A stretch of 9,002 nt of DNA from Alphaproteobacteria bacterium (GCA_947373775.1 CANBZE010000053.1:1-9002); one strand, 5' to 3'. Positions 1 to 6,547 are shown, counted from the first letter of the stretch. Translations and numbers: made by a program. Notes: generated by a model not told the origin, from the letters alone.

Positions 1-474
1 GAAACGGCCACCGTGAAATCCGGCGATCCCGATGGCGCCATCCGCCAGGATATCCGCATCACCCAGACGGCCTGGATGCCGCCTACGCCGCAAAGCCAGT
101 GGATCTATGACCGCATCCAGCGCGTCGCCCGTTCGCTGAATGACCACTCCTATCAGTTCGACCTGCGCGGCTTTTCCGAGAATCTGCAATACACCATCTA
201 TAACGGGACCGAAGGCGGCCATTATGACTGGCATGTCGACCAGGGGCCTCTGAAGGTGCAGCGCAAGTTTTCCATTTCGGTGCAGCTGAGCGATCCGTCC
301 GATTACGAAGGCTGCAACCTGGAATTCCAGGCCGGCAACAAGGTCGAAACCGCGCCGCGCACCCATGGCGCGGTGGTCGGCTTTCCCTCCTATGTCCTGC
401 ACCGCGTCACGCCCTGTACCAGGGGCACGCGCAAGGCGCTGGTGGCATGGACGACCGGTCCCAAGCTGCGATGA
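1..474 (+). CDS. 2OG-Fe(II) oxygenase, copy A (5' partial)
   Basis: This is the C-terminal part of a 2-oxoglutarate/Fe(II)-dependent dioxygenase of the prolyl-4-hydroxylase/PKHD-like double-stranded beta-helix type, probably cytosolic. The frame is open from base 1, so the true start lies upstream; a GTG at 13 exists, but alignment with copy B shows about 39 N-terminal residues would be missing from it. Numbering from that GTG, the iron ligands are H74 and D76 (GGHYDWHVD) and H130 (YVLHRV), and R140 (GTRKALVAW) is the expected 2-oxoglutarate-binding arginine. All are intact, so the enzyme should be active. By hand alignment it is roughly 45-50% identical to the next gene over about 141 residues. 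Its TGA stop overlaps the ATG of copy B (ATGA, 471-474), so the pair is probably one translationally coupled unit. The substrate cannot be read from the sequence; candidates are protein side chains, amino acids or small molecules. Confidence 0.85.
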   Translation, partial: ETATVKSGDPDGAIRQDIRITQTAWMPPTPQSQWIYDRIQRVARSLNDHSYQFDLRGFSENLQYTIYNGTEGGHYDWHVDQGPLKVQRKFSISVQLSDPSDYEGCNLEFQAGNKVETAPRTHGAVVGFPSYVLHRVTPCTRGTRKALVAWTTGPKLR

Positions 475-1052
475 GCGAAACTTCGCCTGTCGTTATCGGG
501 GGACATAAAGTGGCGGTGTGGAAGGATGCCTTCACCCCGGCCGAGCTGGACAGGATTATCGCGCTTGGCGACGGCCTGTCGCCGATGCGCGCCCAGCTGG
601 AATATGGCAAGGACGCCGCCGATCACCATCGCATCACCCGCGTCGCCTGGATCAATCGTGATGCCGACAGCGAATGGCTTTTTGTCCGGCTGGAAGAGGT
701 GGTGCTTCGCCTCAACAACGAAATCTACCACTACGAAATTTACGGTCTGGAGAAGGGCCTGCAGTACACCATCTATGAAGGCGCCGAAGGCGGCCATTAC
801 AACTGGCATGTGGACTTGGGCGTCCACAATCCGGAACCGCGCAAGATCTCGCTCAGCCTGCAACTGTCCGATCCAGCGGATTATGAAGGCGGCCGCCTGG
901 TGATCGAAGCCGGCGACGGCGCCTATCCGGCGGAAACCGCCCGGGGAACGATTGTCGCTTTCCCCTCCTATGTCCTGCACCGGGTGTCGCCCACCGAATC
1001 GGGCGTGCGCAAGTCGCTGGTGATCTGGGTGGCAGGCCCGGATTTCCGCTAA
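471..1052 (+). CDS. 2OG-Fe(II) oxygenase, copy B
   Basis: A complete 193-aa 2-oxoglutarate/Fe(II)-dependent dioxygenase, tandem paralogue of the preceding gene. The core beta-helix spans about residues 95-190. Metal ligands are H113 and D115 (GGHYNWHVD) and H170 (SYVLHRV); R180 (GVRKSLVIW) is the expected 2-oxoglutarate anchor. The shared LQYTIY, QLSDP.DYEG and FPSYVLHRV blocks define the subfamily. I chose ATG 471 because it forms an ATGA overlap with the upstream stop; an in-frame ATG at 447 would add eight residues lying inside copy A. There is no Shine-Dalgarno sequence before 471, consistent with translation by coupling from copy A. The N-terminal 40 or so residues (VAVWKDAFTPAELDRII) look like the usual helical lead-in of the family. 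The substrate is unknown. The gene ends 57 nt before gpmI, which appears to be a separate transcription unit. Confidence 0.88.
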   Translation: MSETSPVVIGGHKVAVWKDAFTPAELDRIIALGDGLSPMRAQLEYGKDAADHHRITRVAWINRDADSEWLFVRLEEVVLRLNNEIYHYEIYGLEKGLQYTIYEGAEGGHYNWHVDLGVHNPEPRKISLSLQLSDPADYEGGRLVIEAGDGAYPAETARGTIVAFPSYVLHRVSPTESGVRKSLVIWVAGPDFR

Positions 1053-1057
1053 GCGGA

Positions 1058-1086
1058 TAGACAGGCGGGCTGCGGCTTCCTATTTT
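1058..1086 (+). promoter_or_regulatory. Candidate sigma-70-type promoter for the gpmI run
   Basis: TAGACA (1058-1063, 5 of 6 matches to TTGACA) and TATTTT (1081-1086, 4 of 6 matches to TATAAT) are separated by exactly 17 nt. They lie in the short gap between the oxygenase stop and gpmI. The predicted start, near 1093, would give a leader of about 17 nt containing the AGGA at 1100-1103. This rests on consensus matching by eye only; read-through from the oxygenases is also possible because no terminator is seen between them. Confidence 0.4.
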
Positions 1087-1109
1087 CGTACATCGTTTCA
1101 GGATTCTTC

Positions 1110-2657
1110 ATGCCCACCACGCTGCTTTGCATTCTGGATGGCTGGGGCTGGCGGCCCGATCCCGCACCCGACAATGCCATCGCCGCCGCGACCACGCCCA
1201 ACTACACGCGGCTGCTGGCGGAATGCCCGCATGCGCTATTGGCGACTTCGGGCGGCGCGGTGGGATTGCCCAAGGGCCAGATGGGCAATTCCGAAGTGGG
1301 ACACATGAATATCGGCTCAGGGAGGGTAGTGGCCCAGGACCTGCCACGCATCGACGTCGCCATCGAGGATGGATCGCTGGCGCGCCGCCCGGTTCTGCTG
1401 GCGCTGATCGACAAGGCCAAAAGCGCCCAGCGCGCGGTGCATATCATGGGCCTGTTGTCGCCTGGCGGGGTGCATTCCCATCAGGATCACATCGCCGCCC
1501 TGGTGAAGATCGTCAGCACCGCCGGTGTGCCGGTGTTTGTGCATGCCTTTCTGGATGGCCGCGACACCCCGCCCAAGAGCGGGCGCGGGTTTGTGGCGAA
1601 ATTTTCGGGTGACATCCAGGGCCTGGCCGGGGTGCGACTCGCCACGTTATCGGGACGCTATTACGCGATGGACCGCGACAAGCGCTGGGACCGGGTGCAG
1701 CAATGTCATGACGCGATCGTCGAGGCTTCGGGCCGGCGCTTCGACGATGCGGCCGCAGCGATCGATGCGTCTTACCAGGCCGATGTCACCGACGAATTCC
1801 TGCTGCCCTGTGTGCTGGGCGATTATGCCGGGGTTGAAGATGGCGACGTGCTGTTGTTCGCCAACTTTCGCGCCGACCGGGCGCGGGAAATTTCCGCCGC
1901 TCTGCTGGACAAGAGTTTCGCCGGCTTTGCGCGCACGCGCGTGGCGTCATTCGGCGCTGCGGCGGGCCTCACCGAATATTCTGAGGCGCTGAAACCGCTG
2001 ATGGGCGCGGTGTTTCCGCCCGAAGATGTGCGCGAGACTCTGGGCCAGGTGATCGCCGAACATCACATGAAGCAGCTGCGCATCGCCGAGACCGAGAAAT
2101 ACGCCCATGTCACTTTCTTCCTGAACGGCGGGCGCGAAGACGTGTTCGAAGGCGAGGACCGCATCCTGGTGCCCAGCCCCAAGGTCGCGACCTATGATCA
2201 CAAGCCGGAGATGAGCGCCTATCAGGTGACGGACAAGCTGGAAGAGGCGATCCTGTCAGGCAAATACGACCTGATCGTCTGCAACTATGCCAATCCCGAC
2301 ATGGTGGGCCATACCGGCATCATGAGCGCCGCGATCAAGGCGGTGGATACGATCGATGAATGTCTGGGGCGCCTGCGCACCGCGTTGGAGACTGTCGGCG
2401 GCCGGATGTTGCTGACTGCCGACCACGGCAATATCGAGATGATGGAAGACCCGCACACCCATGAGCCTTACACGGCGCACACCACGCTGGATGTGCCGAT
2501 TCTGGTGTTCGGTGCGCCGCAGGGGTGCAGGCTTGAAAATGGCCGCCTGGCCGATGTCGCACCCACGGTGCTGGACATGATGGGTCTTGCCCAGCCTGCG
2601 CTGATGACCGGCCACTCTTTGCTTGTAAAAGAGCCATTGCTGGTGCGCGGCGCGTGA
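1110..2657 (+). CDS. gpmI: 2,3-bisphosphoglycerate-independent phosphoglycerate mutase
   Basis: This cytosolic glycolytic/gluconeogenic enzyme interconverts 3- and 2-phosphoglycerate through a phosphoserine intermediate and needs two metal ions, typically manganese. At 515 aa it has normal family length. The alkaline-phosphatase-like metal domain provides D10 (ILDGWG), nucleophile S61 (GQMGNSEVGH), D397 and H401 (NPDMVGHTG), D438 and H439 (TADHGN) and H457 (YTAHTT). The inserted transferase domain (about residues 80-300) carries H122, the DGRDTPP loop at 149-155, R183/R189 in SGRYYAMDR and R254/R257 in NFRADRARE. K330 (ETEKYAHVTFF) is also present. Every expected catalytic residue is intact. 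ATG 1110 follows an AGGA at 1100-1103. The 3' end overlaps the next gene by 4 nt (GTGA), tying a glycolytic enzyme to an envelope factor, an arrangement I recall from other alphaproteobacteria. Confidence 0.97.
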   Translation: MPTTLLCILDGWGWRPDPAPDNAIAAATTPNYTRLLAECPHALLATSGGAVGLPKGQMGNSEVGHMNIGSGRVVAQDLPRIDVAIEDGSLARRPVLLALIDKAKSAQRAVHIMGLLSPGGVHSHQDHIAALVKIVSTAGVPVFVHAFLDGRDTPPKSGRGFVAKFSGDIQGLAGVRLATLSGRYYAMDRDKRWDRVQQCHDAIVEASGRRFDDAAAAIDASYQADVTDEFLLPCVLGDYAGVEDGDVLLFANFRADRAREISAALLDKSFAGFARTRVASFGAAAGLTEYSEALKPLMGAVFPPEDVRETLGQVIAEHHMKQLRIAETEKYAHVTFFLNGGREDVFEGEDRILVPSPKVATYDHKPEMSAYQVTDKLEEAILSGKYDLIVCNYANPDMVGHTGIMSAAIKAVDTIDECLGRLRTALETVGGRMLLTADHGNIEMMEDPHTHEPYTAHTTLDVPILVFGAPQGCRLENGRLADVAPTVLDMMGLAQPALMTGHSLLVKEPLLVRGA

Positions 2658-3946
2658 GGCGCGCGCTCTTCCTGTCGTTGCTGGTCGCCGCATCGCCGGT
2701 GATGGCGAAACCGGCGCGGCCGGTGAAAATTCTTCAGCGCGTCGATGTCATCAAGCCGACGCCGCGCCCCGCGCCGATTGTCGCCCGGGCACCCGAACCG
2801 GTGATGGATCTCAGTCACGCCTTGCCCGGCAAGTCCCTGGCGAAATTGCCGTCCAGTTCACAACAGCTGCAAAGCCTGTCGTCGGAATTGAAACAGGGCC
2901 AGCCGCAACTGGCCAGCGCCCGGGAAAAAAGCGAGAGCTTGACAGCCGAGGCCGCTGCCTTGCGCAAGAAGCTGATCGCCACCGCCGCGCGCATCGAAAG
3001 CCTGGAACGCCAGCAGGTGGACAACAATGCCCGGATCATCCAGCTCACCATAGAAGATGCGCGTCTCAGCGCCGGGTTCGCCAATGACCGGGTGGCGGTG
3101 ACCAAGCTGATCGGCGTGCTGGAACGGTTGCAGCATGACATGCCGCCGGCACTGGCCATGCGTCCTGACGATGCACTGGGCGCGGCGCGGGGCTCGATGC
3201 TGATCGGCGCATCTCTGCCCTCGGTCTATGCCCAGGCCGCCAGCCTGTCGCGGCGTATCGACGCCCTCAAGCGCACGCGCAAGGAATTGGAACAGCAGCA
3301 GGCCGAGGCTGCCGATACAGCTGCGCGCCTGACCATCGCGCGCGGGGAACTGGATGAACTTCTGGCGAGGAAGGAACAGGAAGCCGCCGGCGCCGCCCAA
3401 AGCTATGGAACCCTCAAGTCGCAGCTGGAACTGGTGGCGCGCCAGGCCGCCGACTTTCAGGCGCTGCTGGCACGGGTCAAGGCGCTGCGCCAGGGCGGCA
3501 CCCCGGATCAAAGCGTCGTCGTGGTAACCGCAGAAAACACCGGTTCCCTGGGGGGGCTGGCCAAGAATTCCCTGCTGGAACCGGTCGTGGGTTCGGTGGT
3601 GAGCGGCGGGGATGCCGCCAATTCGGGCCTTTATTATGCAACCGCCCCGGGGGCCCAAGTCATTGCCCCGGCGGACGGAAAAGTTCTTTACGCCGGCCCT
3701 TACCATAAGGCCGGACAAGTGTTGATCCTGGAGATAACCACCGGCTACGATGTGGTCCTGGCGGGACTGGGACGCGTGACGGTAAAGCCAAACGATCAGT
3801 TGCTGGCGGGCGAGCCGGTTGGAACCATGGCCCCCTCAGCGGACCGGCTTTACTTTGAAGTGCGCCATGGCGGTCATGGCCAGTCACCCGCGCCGTGGTT
3901 GAAATTGAATCTGCGCCCTGCGTTTGGAAAGGCGAACGGTACATGA
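2654..3946 (+). CDS. envC: EnvC-like murein hydrolase activator, degenerate LytM/M23 domain
   Basis: A 430-aa periplasmic protein of the EnvC type, which in known bacteria activates N-acetylmuramyl-L-alanine amidases during cell separation. A Sec signal peptide covers residues 1-18 (hydrophobic LFLSLLVAA, AxA-like cleavage after VMA). A Pro-rich linker follows, then coiled coils at about 68-165 and 197-280 separated by the conserved PPALAMRPDDALGAARG block. A C-terminal LytM/peptidase M23 domain spans about 306-418. That domain looks catalytically dead: the HxxxD zinc motif is replaced by SGLYYATAPG (324-333), the usual AHL histidine by AGLGRV, and the LHFEVR histidine by Tyr (LYFEVR, 399-404). 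This matches activators rather than peptidases. The start is GTG 2654, overlapping the gpmI stop (GTGA). The 3' end overlaps the protease gene by ATGA. Starts further downstream would remove the signal peptide. The exact orthologue (EnvC or another LytM activator) is not certain. Confidence 0.9.
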   Translation: MRRALFLSLLVAASPVMAKPARPVKILQRVDVIKPTPRPAPIVARAPEPVMDLSHALPGKSLAKLPSSSQQLQSLSSELKQGQPQLASAREKSESLTAEAAALRKKLIATAARIESLERQQVDNNARIIQLTIEDARLSAGFANDRVAVTKLIGVLERLQHDMPPALAMRPDDALGAARGSMLIGASLPSVYAQAASLSRRIDALKRTRKELEQQQAEAADTAARLTIARGELDELLARKEQEAAGAAQSYGTLKSQLELVARQAADFQALLARVKALRQGGTPDQSVVVVTAENTGSLGGLAKNSLLEPVVGSVVSGGDAANSGLYYATAPGAQVIAPADGKVLYAGPYHKAGQVLILEITTGYDVVLAGLGRVTVKPNDQLLAGEPVGTMAPSADRLYFEVRHGGHGQSPAPWLKLNLRPAFGKANGT

Positions 3947-5253
3947 AGAAGTTTGCGCTTGTTGGTCTGGGTCTGTTTGGCGGTTTCGCCACGGCGATGA
4001 TCGCGTTGCCGGAAGCCAAGGGCGCCAATGATGCGTCCGCCTATGGCCAGCTCGATTTGTTCAGTGACGCCTTTGAGCGCGTGCGCGCCAACTATGTGCG
4101 CCCGGTCAAGGACAGCGAGCTGATCGACGCCGCCATCCAGGGCATGGTGTCGAACCTCGATCCGCATTCCAGCTACATGGACGCCAAGATGTATGGCGAC
4201 ATGCAGATCACCACCAAGGGCCAGTTCGGCGGCGTCGGCATCGAAGTCACCCAGGAAGACGGGTTGATCAAGGTGATCTCGCCGATCGACGGCACGCCCG
4301 CGTCGCGTGCCGGCATCAAGACCGGCGACCGCATCGCCGGCATCGACGGCAATTCCATCGCCGGACTGCAATTGAACGAAGCCATCGACAAGATGCGCGG
4401 CCCGTCCGGCAGCAAGATCACCCTGACCATCCTGCGCGAAGGCGAAAAGAAGCCGTTCGACGTGACCTTGGTGCGCGCCATTGTATCGGTGGATGCGGCC
4501 TCTTATCGCCGCGAAGGCGATATCGGCTATATCCGCATGCCCGGCTTCAATGAACAGACCGCCGAGGGCCTGGAAAAGGCCGTGCGCGACCTCAAGAAAC
4601 AGATCGGCCCCGGCATCAAGGGTTATGTGCTGGACCTGCGCAACAATCCGGGCGGGTTGCTGGATCAGGCGATTCAGGTGTCGGATGATTTCCTGGGCGC
4701 CGGTGAGATTGTCTCCACCCGCGGCCGTCATCCCGAAGACACTCAGCGTTATGACGCCAAGGGCGGCGATGTCACCGACGGCAAGCCGGTGGTGGTGCTG
4801 ATCAATGGCGGCACCGCCTCGGCTTCGGAAATCGTCTCCGGCGCGCTGCAGGATCACAAGCGCGCCACCGTCATCGGTCTGACCAGCTTCGGCAAGGGTT
4901 CGGTGCAGACCATCATTCCCTTGGGCGAAAATCGCGGCGCGCTGCGACTGACCACGGCGCGCTACTTCACCCCCTCCGGCCATTCCATCCAGGCCCAGGG
5001 CATCATCCCCGACATCCAGGTGGCGCAGGGCGATGAAGCCAATGTTCCCAAGCTGGCGCGTCCGTCCGAAGCGGATCTGCGCGGCCATCTCACCGGTGAG
5101 CCGGTCCCGGCCAAGCGGGTGAATGCCCCGGTGATCAAGCCGGCCCCGGGCCAGAAGTATGACGACTTCCAGCTCTCCTATGCCCTGGACCTGCTGCACG
5201 GGAAGATGACGGTCGCCTCGGCCGCCGTGCCGGCCCCCGACAAGAAGCAGTAG
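3943..5253 (+). CDS. ctpA: S41 C-terminal processing protease (CtpA)
   Basis: A 436-aa periplasmic, probably inner-membrane-anchored serine protease of family S41. Relatives trim or degrade periplasmic and peptidoglycan-associated proteins. An N-terminal hydrophobic segment (residues 4-22) follows MKK and may be a signal anchor or a cleaved signal. A PDZ domain lies at about 94-180 (GGVGIEV, RAGIKTGDRI), and the S41 core at about 190-370. The catalytic triad is complete: S293 (GGTASASEI), K318 and Q322 (FGKGSVQT), with spacings of 25 and 4 residues as in known CTPs. The C-terminus ends in a short Pro/Ala/Lys tail. I chose ATG 3943 over the in-frame upstream ATG at 3895 because it begins directly with the signal segment, overlaps the envC stop (ATGA), and has a purine-rich GGAAAGG at 3926-3932. 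It is the last gene of its run; the terminator begins about 20 nt downstream. Confidence 0.95.
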   Translation: MKKFALVGLGLFGGFATAMIALPEAKGANDASAYGQLDLFSDAFERVRANYVRPVKDSELIDAAIQGMVSNLDPHSSYMDAKMYGDMQITTKGQFGGVGIEVTQEDGLIKVISPIDGTPASRAGIKTGDRIAGIDGNSIAGLQLNEAIDKMRGPSGSKITLTILREGEKKPFDVTLVRAIVSVDAASYRREGDIGYIRMPGFNEQTAEGLEKAVRDLKKQIGPGIKGYVLDLRNNPGGLLDQAIQVSDDFLGAGEIVSTRGRHPEDTQRYDAKGGDVTDGKPVVVLINGGTASASEIVSGALQDHKRATVIGLTSFGKGSVQTIIPLGENRGALRLTTARYFTPSGHSIQAQGIIPDIQVAQGDEANVPKLARPSEADLRGHLTGEPVPAKRVNAPVIKPAPGQKYDDFQLSYALDLLHGKMTVASAAVPAPDKKQ

Positions 5254-5273
5254 CCTCGCCAGGCCCAAAAGTT

Positions 5274-5302
5274 AAAAAGGCCCGCCTCTGGCGGGCCTTT
5301 TT
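5274..5302 (+). terminator. Rho-independent terminator after ctpA
   Basis: A perfect 13-bp inverted repeat (AAAAAGGCCCGCC, loop TCT, GGCGGGCCTTTTT) starts 20 nt after the ctpA stop. The GC core GGCCCGCC/GGCGGGCC is followed by a T5 tract, a textbook intrinsic terminator. Because the 5' arm begins with A5, the minus strand also reads as hairpin plus U tract and could stop antisense transcription. It marks the end of the gpmI-envC-ctpA unit. Confidence 0.93.
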
Positions 5303-5320
5303 GCTTTGGAGCGCACAAAC

Positions 5321-5432
5321 CCGCCTCCCCCTCATGTGCGTAAGCACATAGGAGGGGGAGGTGGCCGTAGCTGGCCGAGGATGTGAGGTCGTTAGACCGA
5401 ACATTCGAGCAGCCGGCGAAGGCCGGAGGGGG
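5321..5432 (+). repeat. Extragenic palindromic hairpin array
   Basis: The region between ctpA's terminator and the YibQ-like gene is a series of hairpins. The main one pairs CCTCCCCCTCATGTGC (5324-5339) with GCACATAGGAGGGGGAGG (5344-5361): 16 bp with a 2-nt bulge and a GTAA loop, which as RNA would be a GNRA tetraloop. It is followed by GGCC/GGCC (5363-5366, 5373-5376), GGTC-GTTA-GACC (5387-5398) and CCGGC-GAAG-GCCGG (5413-5426). The block is bounded by C-rich CCCCCTC on the left and GGAGGGGG on the right. The composition resembles mosaic intergenic palindromes I recall from alphaproteobacterial genomes, but copy number cannot be judged from one window. A transcribed structured RNA is an alternative. 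There is no coding potential here. Confidence 0.6.
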
Positions 5433-5474
5433 TCCCTTTAACAAGTCTTAACTATCATAATTCCTAATAACGGC
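5433..5474 (+). promoter_or_regulatory. AT-rich putative promoter region before the YibQ-like gene
   Basis: After the GC-rich hairpin block the sequence turns abruptly AT-rich (5437-5470). CATAAT at 5456-5461 is a 5 of 6 match to the -10 hexamer, and TTAACA at 5438-5443 is a 5 of 6 match to -35, but they are only 12 nt apart and cannot form one standard promoter. If CATAAT is used, the transcript would start about 7 nt before ATG 5475. A promoter is needed somewhere here because a strong terminator lies upstream, but its exact position is not resolved. Confidence 0.25.
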
Positions 5475-6536
5475 ATGGCTGCTGCTGCCGATTCTGCGGA
5501 AGGCTTGCTCGCGTCCAAGGCCGGGCGCGCGCTGGCTTTTGCCGCGTCCTTCACGGTCTGCCTGCTGGCGGCGGGCATGCTGGCCATCACGCTTTTGGGC
5601 CATGCCCATGGTCCCACCATTGTGCTGGACCTGCCCGAAACGGCCGAGAATACGCCCAAGCCGCCCACCACCACGGCCTATTCCATTTCCGATGACGGCG
5701 CCGTGGTCGGTCCGGTGACCAAGCCGATCTATGCCGGCAAGGCGCTGCTGGCCGATCCCGCCCTGGTGGAGAACACGCCCCAGGGTCCGTTGCCGCGCAT
5801 CGCCGATGATGGCCGCAAACCCATGACGGCCTATGCCGCGCCGGCTGCGCCCGGCACCAAGTTCAAGATCGCCATTGTGGTCAGCGGACTGGGACTTTCC
5901 TCGACCGCCAGCAAAGCGGCGCTGGAGAGCCTGCCCGCGGCGGTGACCCTGGGCTTTGCGCCTTATGCCGGCGATGTCGGCCAGTGGGTGGCCGAAGCCC
6001 GCGAGCATGGCCATGAGATCCTGCTCGAAATTCCCATGGAACCGTTCGATTTCCCCGACAGCGATCCGGGCCCGCACACTTTGCGCGCCGGACAGGATGA
6101 GGACGCCAACATCCAGCGCCTGACCTGGGCGCTGACCCGCTTCACCGGTTATGCCGGCGTGACCAATCTTCTGGGCCAGCGCTTCTTGTCGGACAGCGCG
6201 GCGCTGGCGCCGGCCCTGACCTATCTCAATCGCCGCGGGCTGTATTTCTTCGACAATGGCGCGGCCAGCCAGTCGGTGGTGCCCACTGTGGCCGGCCAGG
6301 TCGGCATTCCTGCGGTGCAGAGCGGGGCTGCGCTGGACAGCATCCAGACGGCGCTGGAAATCGACCGCCGCCTGTCGGAACTCGAAACCCAGGCCCGCGC
6401 CAATGGCAGCGCGGCCGGTTCGGCCTTCCTGTATCCCGTCTCCATCGCGCGCATTGCCGCCTGGGCGAAAGGTCTGGAATCGCGCGGCTTTGTTCTGGTG
6501 CCGGTTTCGGCCATAGTGACCGCGCCAAAACAATAA
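5475..6536 (+). CDS. Divergent polysaccharide deacetylase family protein (YibQ-like)
   Basis: A 353-aa protein with a single N-terminal membrane segment (about 19-42, ALAFAASFTVCLLAAGML), a low-complexity Pro/Thr linker, and a YibQ/divergent polysaccharide deacetylase domain at about 130-345, most likely periplasmic. Family hallmarks are KIAIVVSGLGLS (131-142), VTLGFAPYA (157-165), the GHEILLEIPMEP block (179-190), DPGPHTL (197-203), GVTNLLGQRF (228-237) and FFDNGA (258-263). The Asp pair after the first beta-strand in canonical members (IDDLG) is replaced by SG, and the NNHMGSRF-type block reads TNLLGQRF with the His lost, so deacetylase activity is doubtful. No Shine-Dalgarno precedes ATG 5475, and an in-frame TAA at 5439 rules out a longer ATG or GTG start. 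It begins a new unit after the terminator and lies 11 nt before rppH. Its biological role is not established; envelope or peptidoglycan work is inferred from neighbours. Confidence 0.88.
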   Translation: MAAAADSAEGLLASKAGRALAFAASFTVCLLAAGMLAITLLGHAHGPTIVLDLPETAENTPKPPTTTAYSISDDGAVVGPVTKPIYAGKALLADPALVENTPQGPLPRIADDGRKPMTAYAAPAAPGTKFKIAIVVSGLGLSSTASKAALESLPAAVTLGFAPYAGDVGQWVAEAREHGHEILLEIPMEPFDFPDSDPGPHTLRAGQDEDANIQRLTWALTRFTGYAGVTNLLGQRFLSDSAALAPALTYLNRRGLYFFDNGAASQSVVPTVAGQVGIPAVQSGAALDSIQTALEIDRRLSELETQARANGSAAGSAFLYPVSIARIAAWAKGLESRGFVLVPVSAIVTAPKQ

Positions 6537-6547
6537 CAAAGCGCGTC

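Noticed and set aside
385..404. A 20-nt exact match shared by oxygenase copies A (385-404) and B (963-982), possible gene conversion
   Set aside because: It encodes the invariant PSYVLHR block carrying the third iron ligand; strong protein conservation with shared codon preference explains it.
447..470. Upstream ATG as start of oxygenase copy B
   Set aside because: It adds MDDRSQAA from within copy A coding sequence; ATG 471 gives the typical ATGA overlap and a family-like N-terminus.
390..980. Minus-strand open frame (196 codons) opposite the oxygenases
   Set aside because: It spans the junction of two verified plus-strand genes and encodes no recognisable motif.
2858..3718. Minus-strand open frame (286 codons) opposite the EnvC-like gene
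   Set aside because: Same composition effect. The plus strand has a signal peptide, coiled coil and LytM domain in proper order.
3895..3942. Upstream ATG as start of ctpA
   Set aside because: It would put 16 non-hydrophobic residues ahead of the signal segment; ATG 3943 starts with MKK plus hydrophobic core and overlaps the envC stop.
3874..5268. Long minus-strand open frame (464 codons) across ctpA
   Set aside because: It mirrors the complete, motif-verified ctpA. GC-rich third codon positions routinely leave such antisense frames open, and the translation is low-complexity His/Gly/Ala/Arg-rich with no recognisable domain.
5254..5474. Riboswitch, tRNA or CRISPR repeat in the intergenic region
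   Set aside because: No cloverleaf, no evenly spaced direct repeats and no recognisable aptamer core; only a terminator and unrelated hairpins are seen.
5448..6539. Long minus-strand open frame (363 codons) across the YibQ-like gene
   Set aside because: Antisense shadow of a recognised gene; the translation is Arg/Gly/Gln/His-rich with no family signature.
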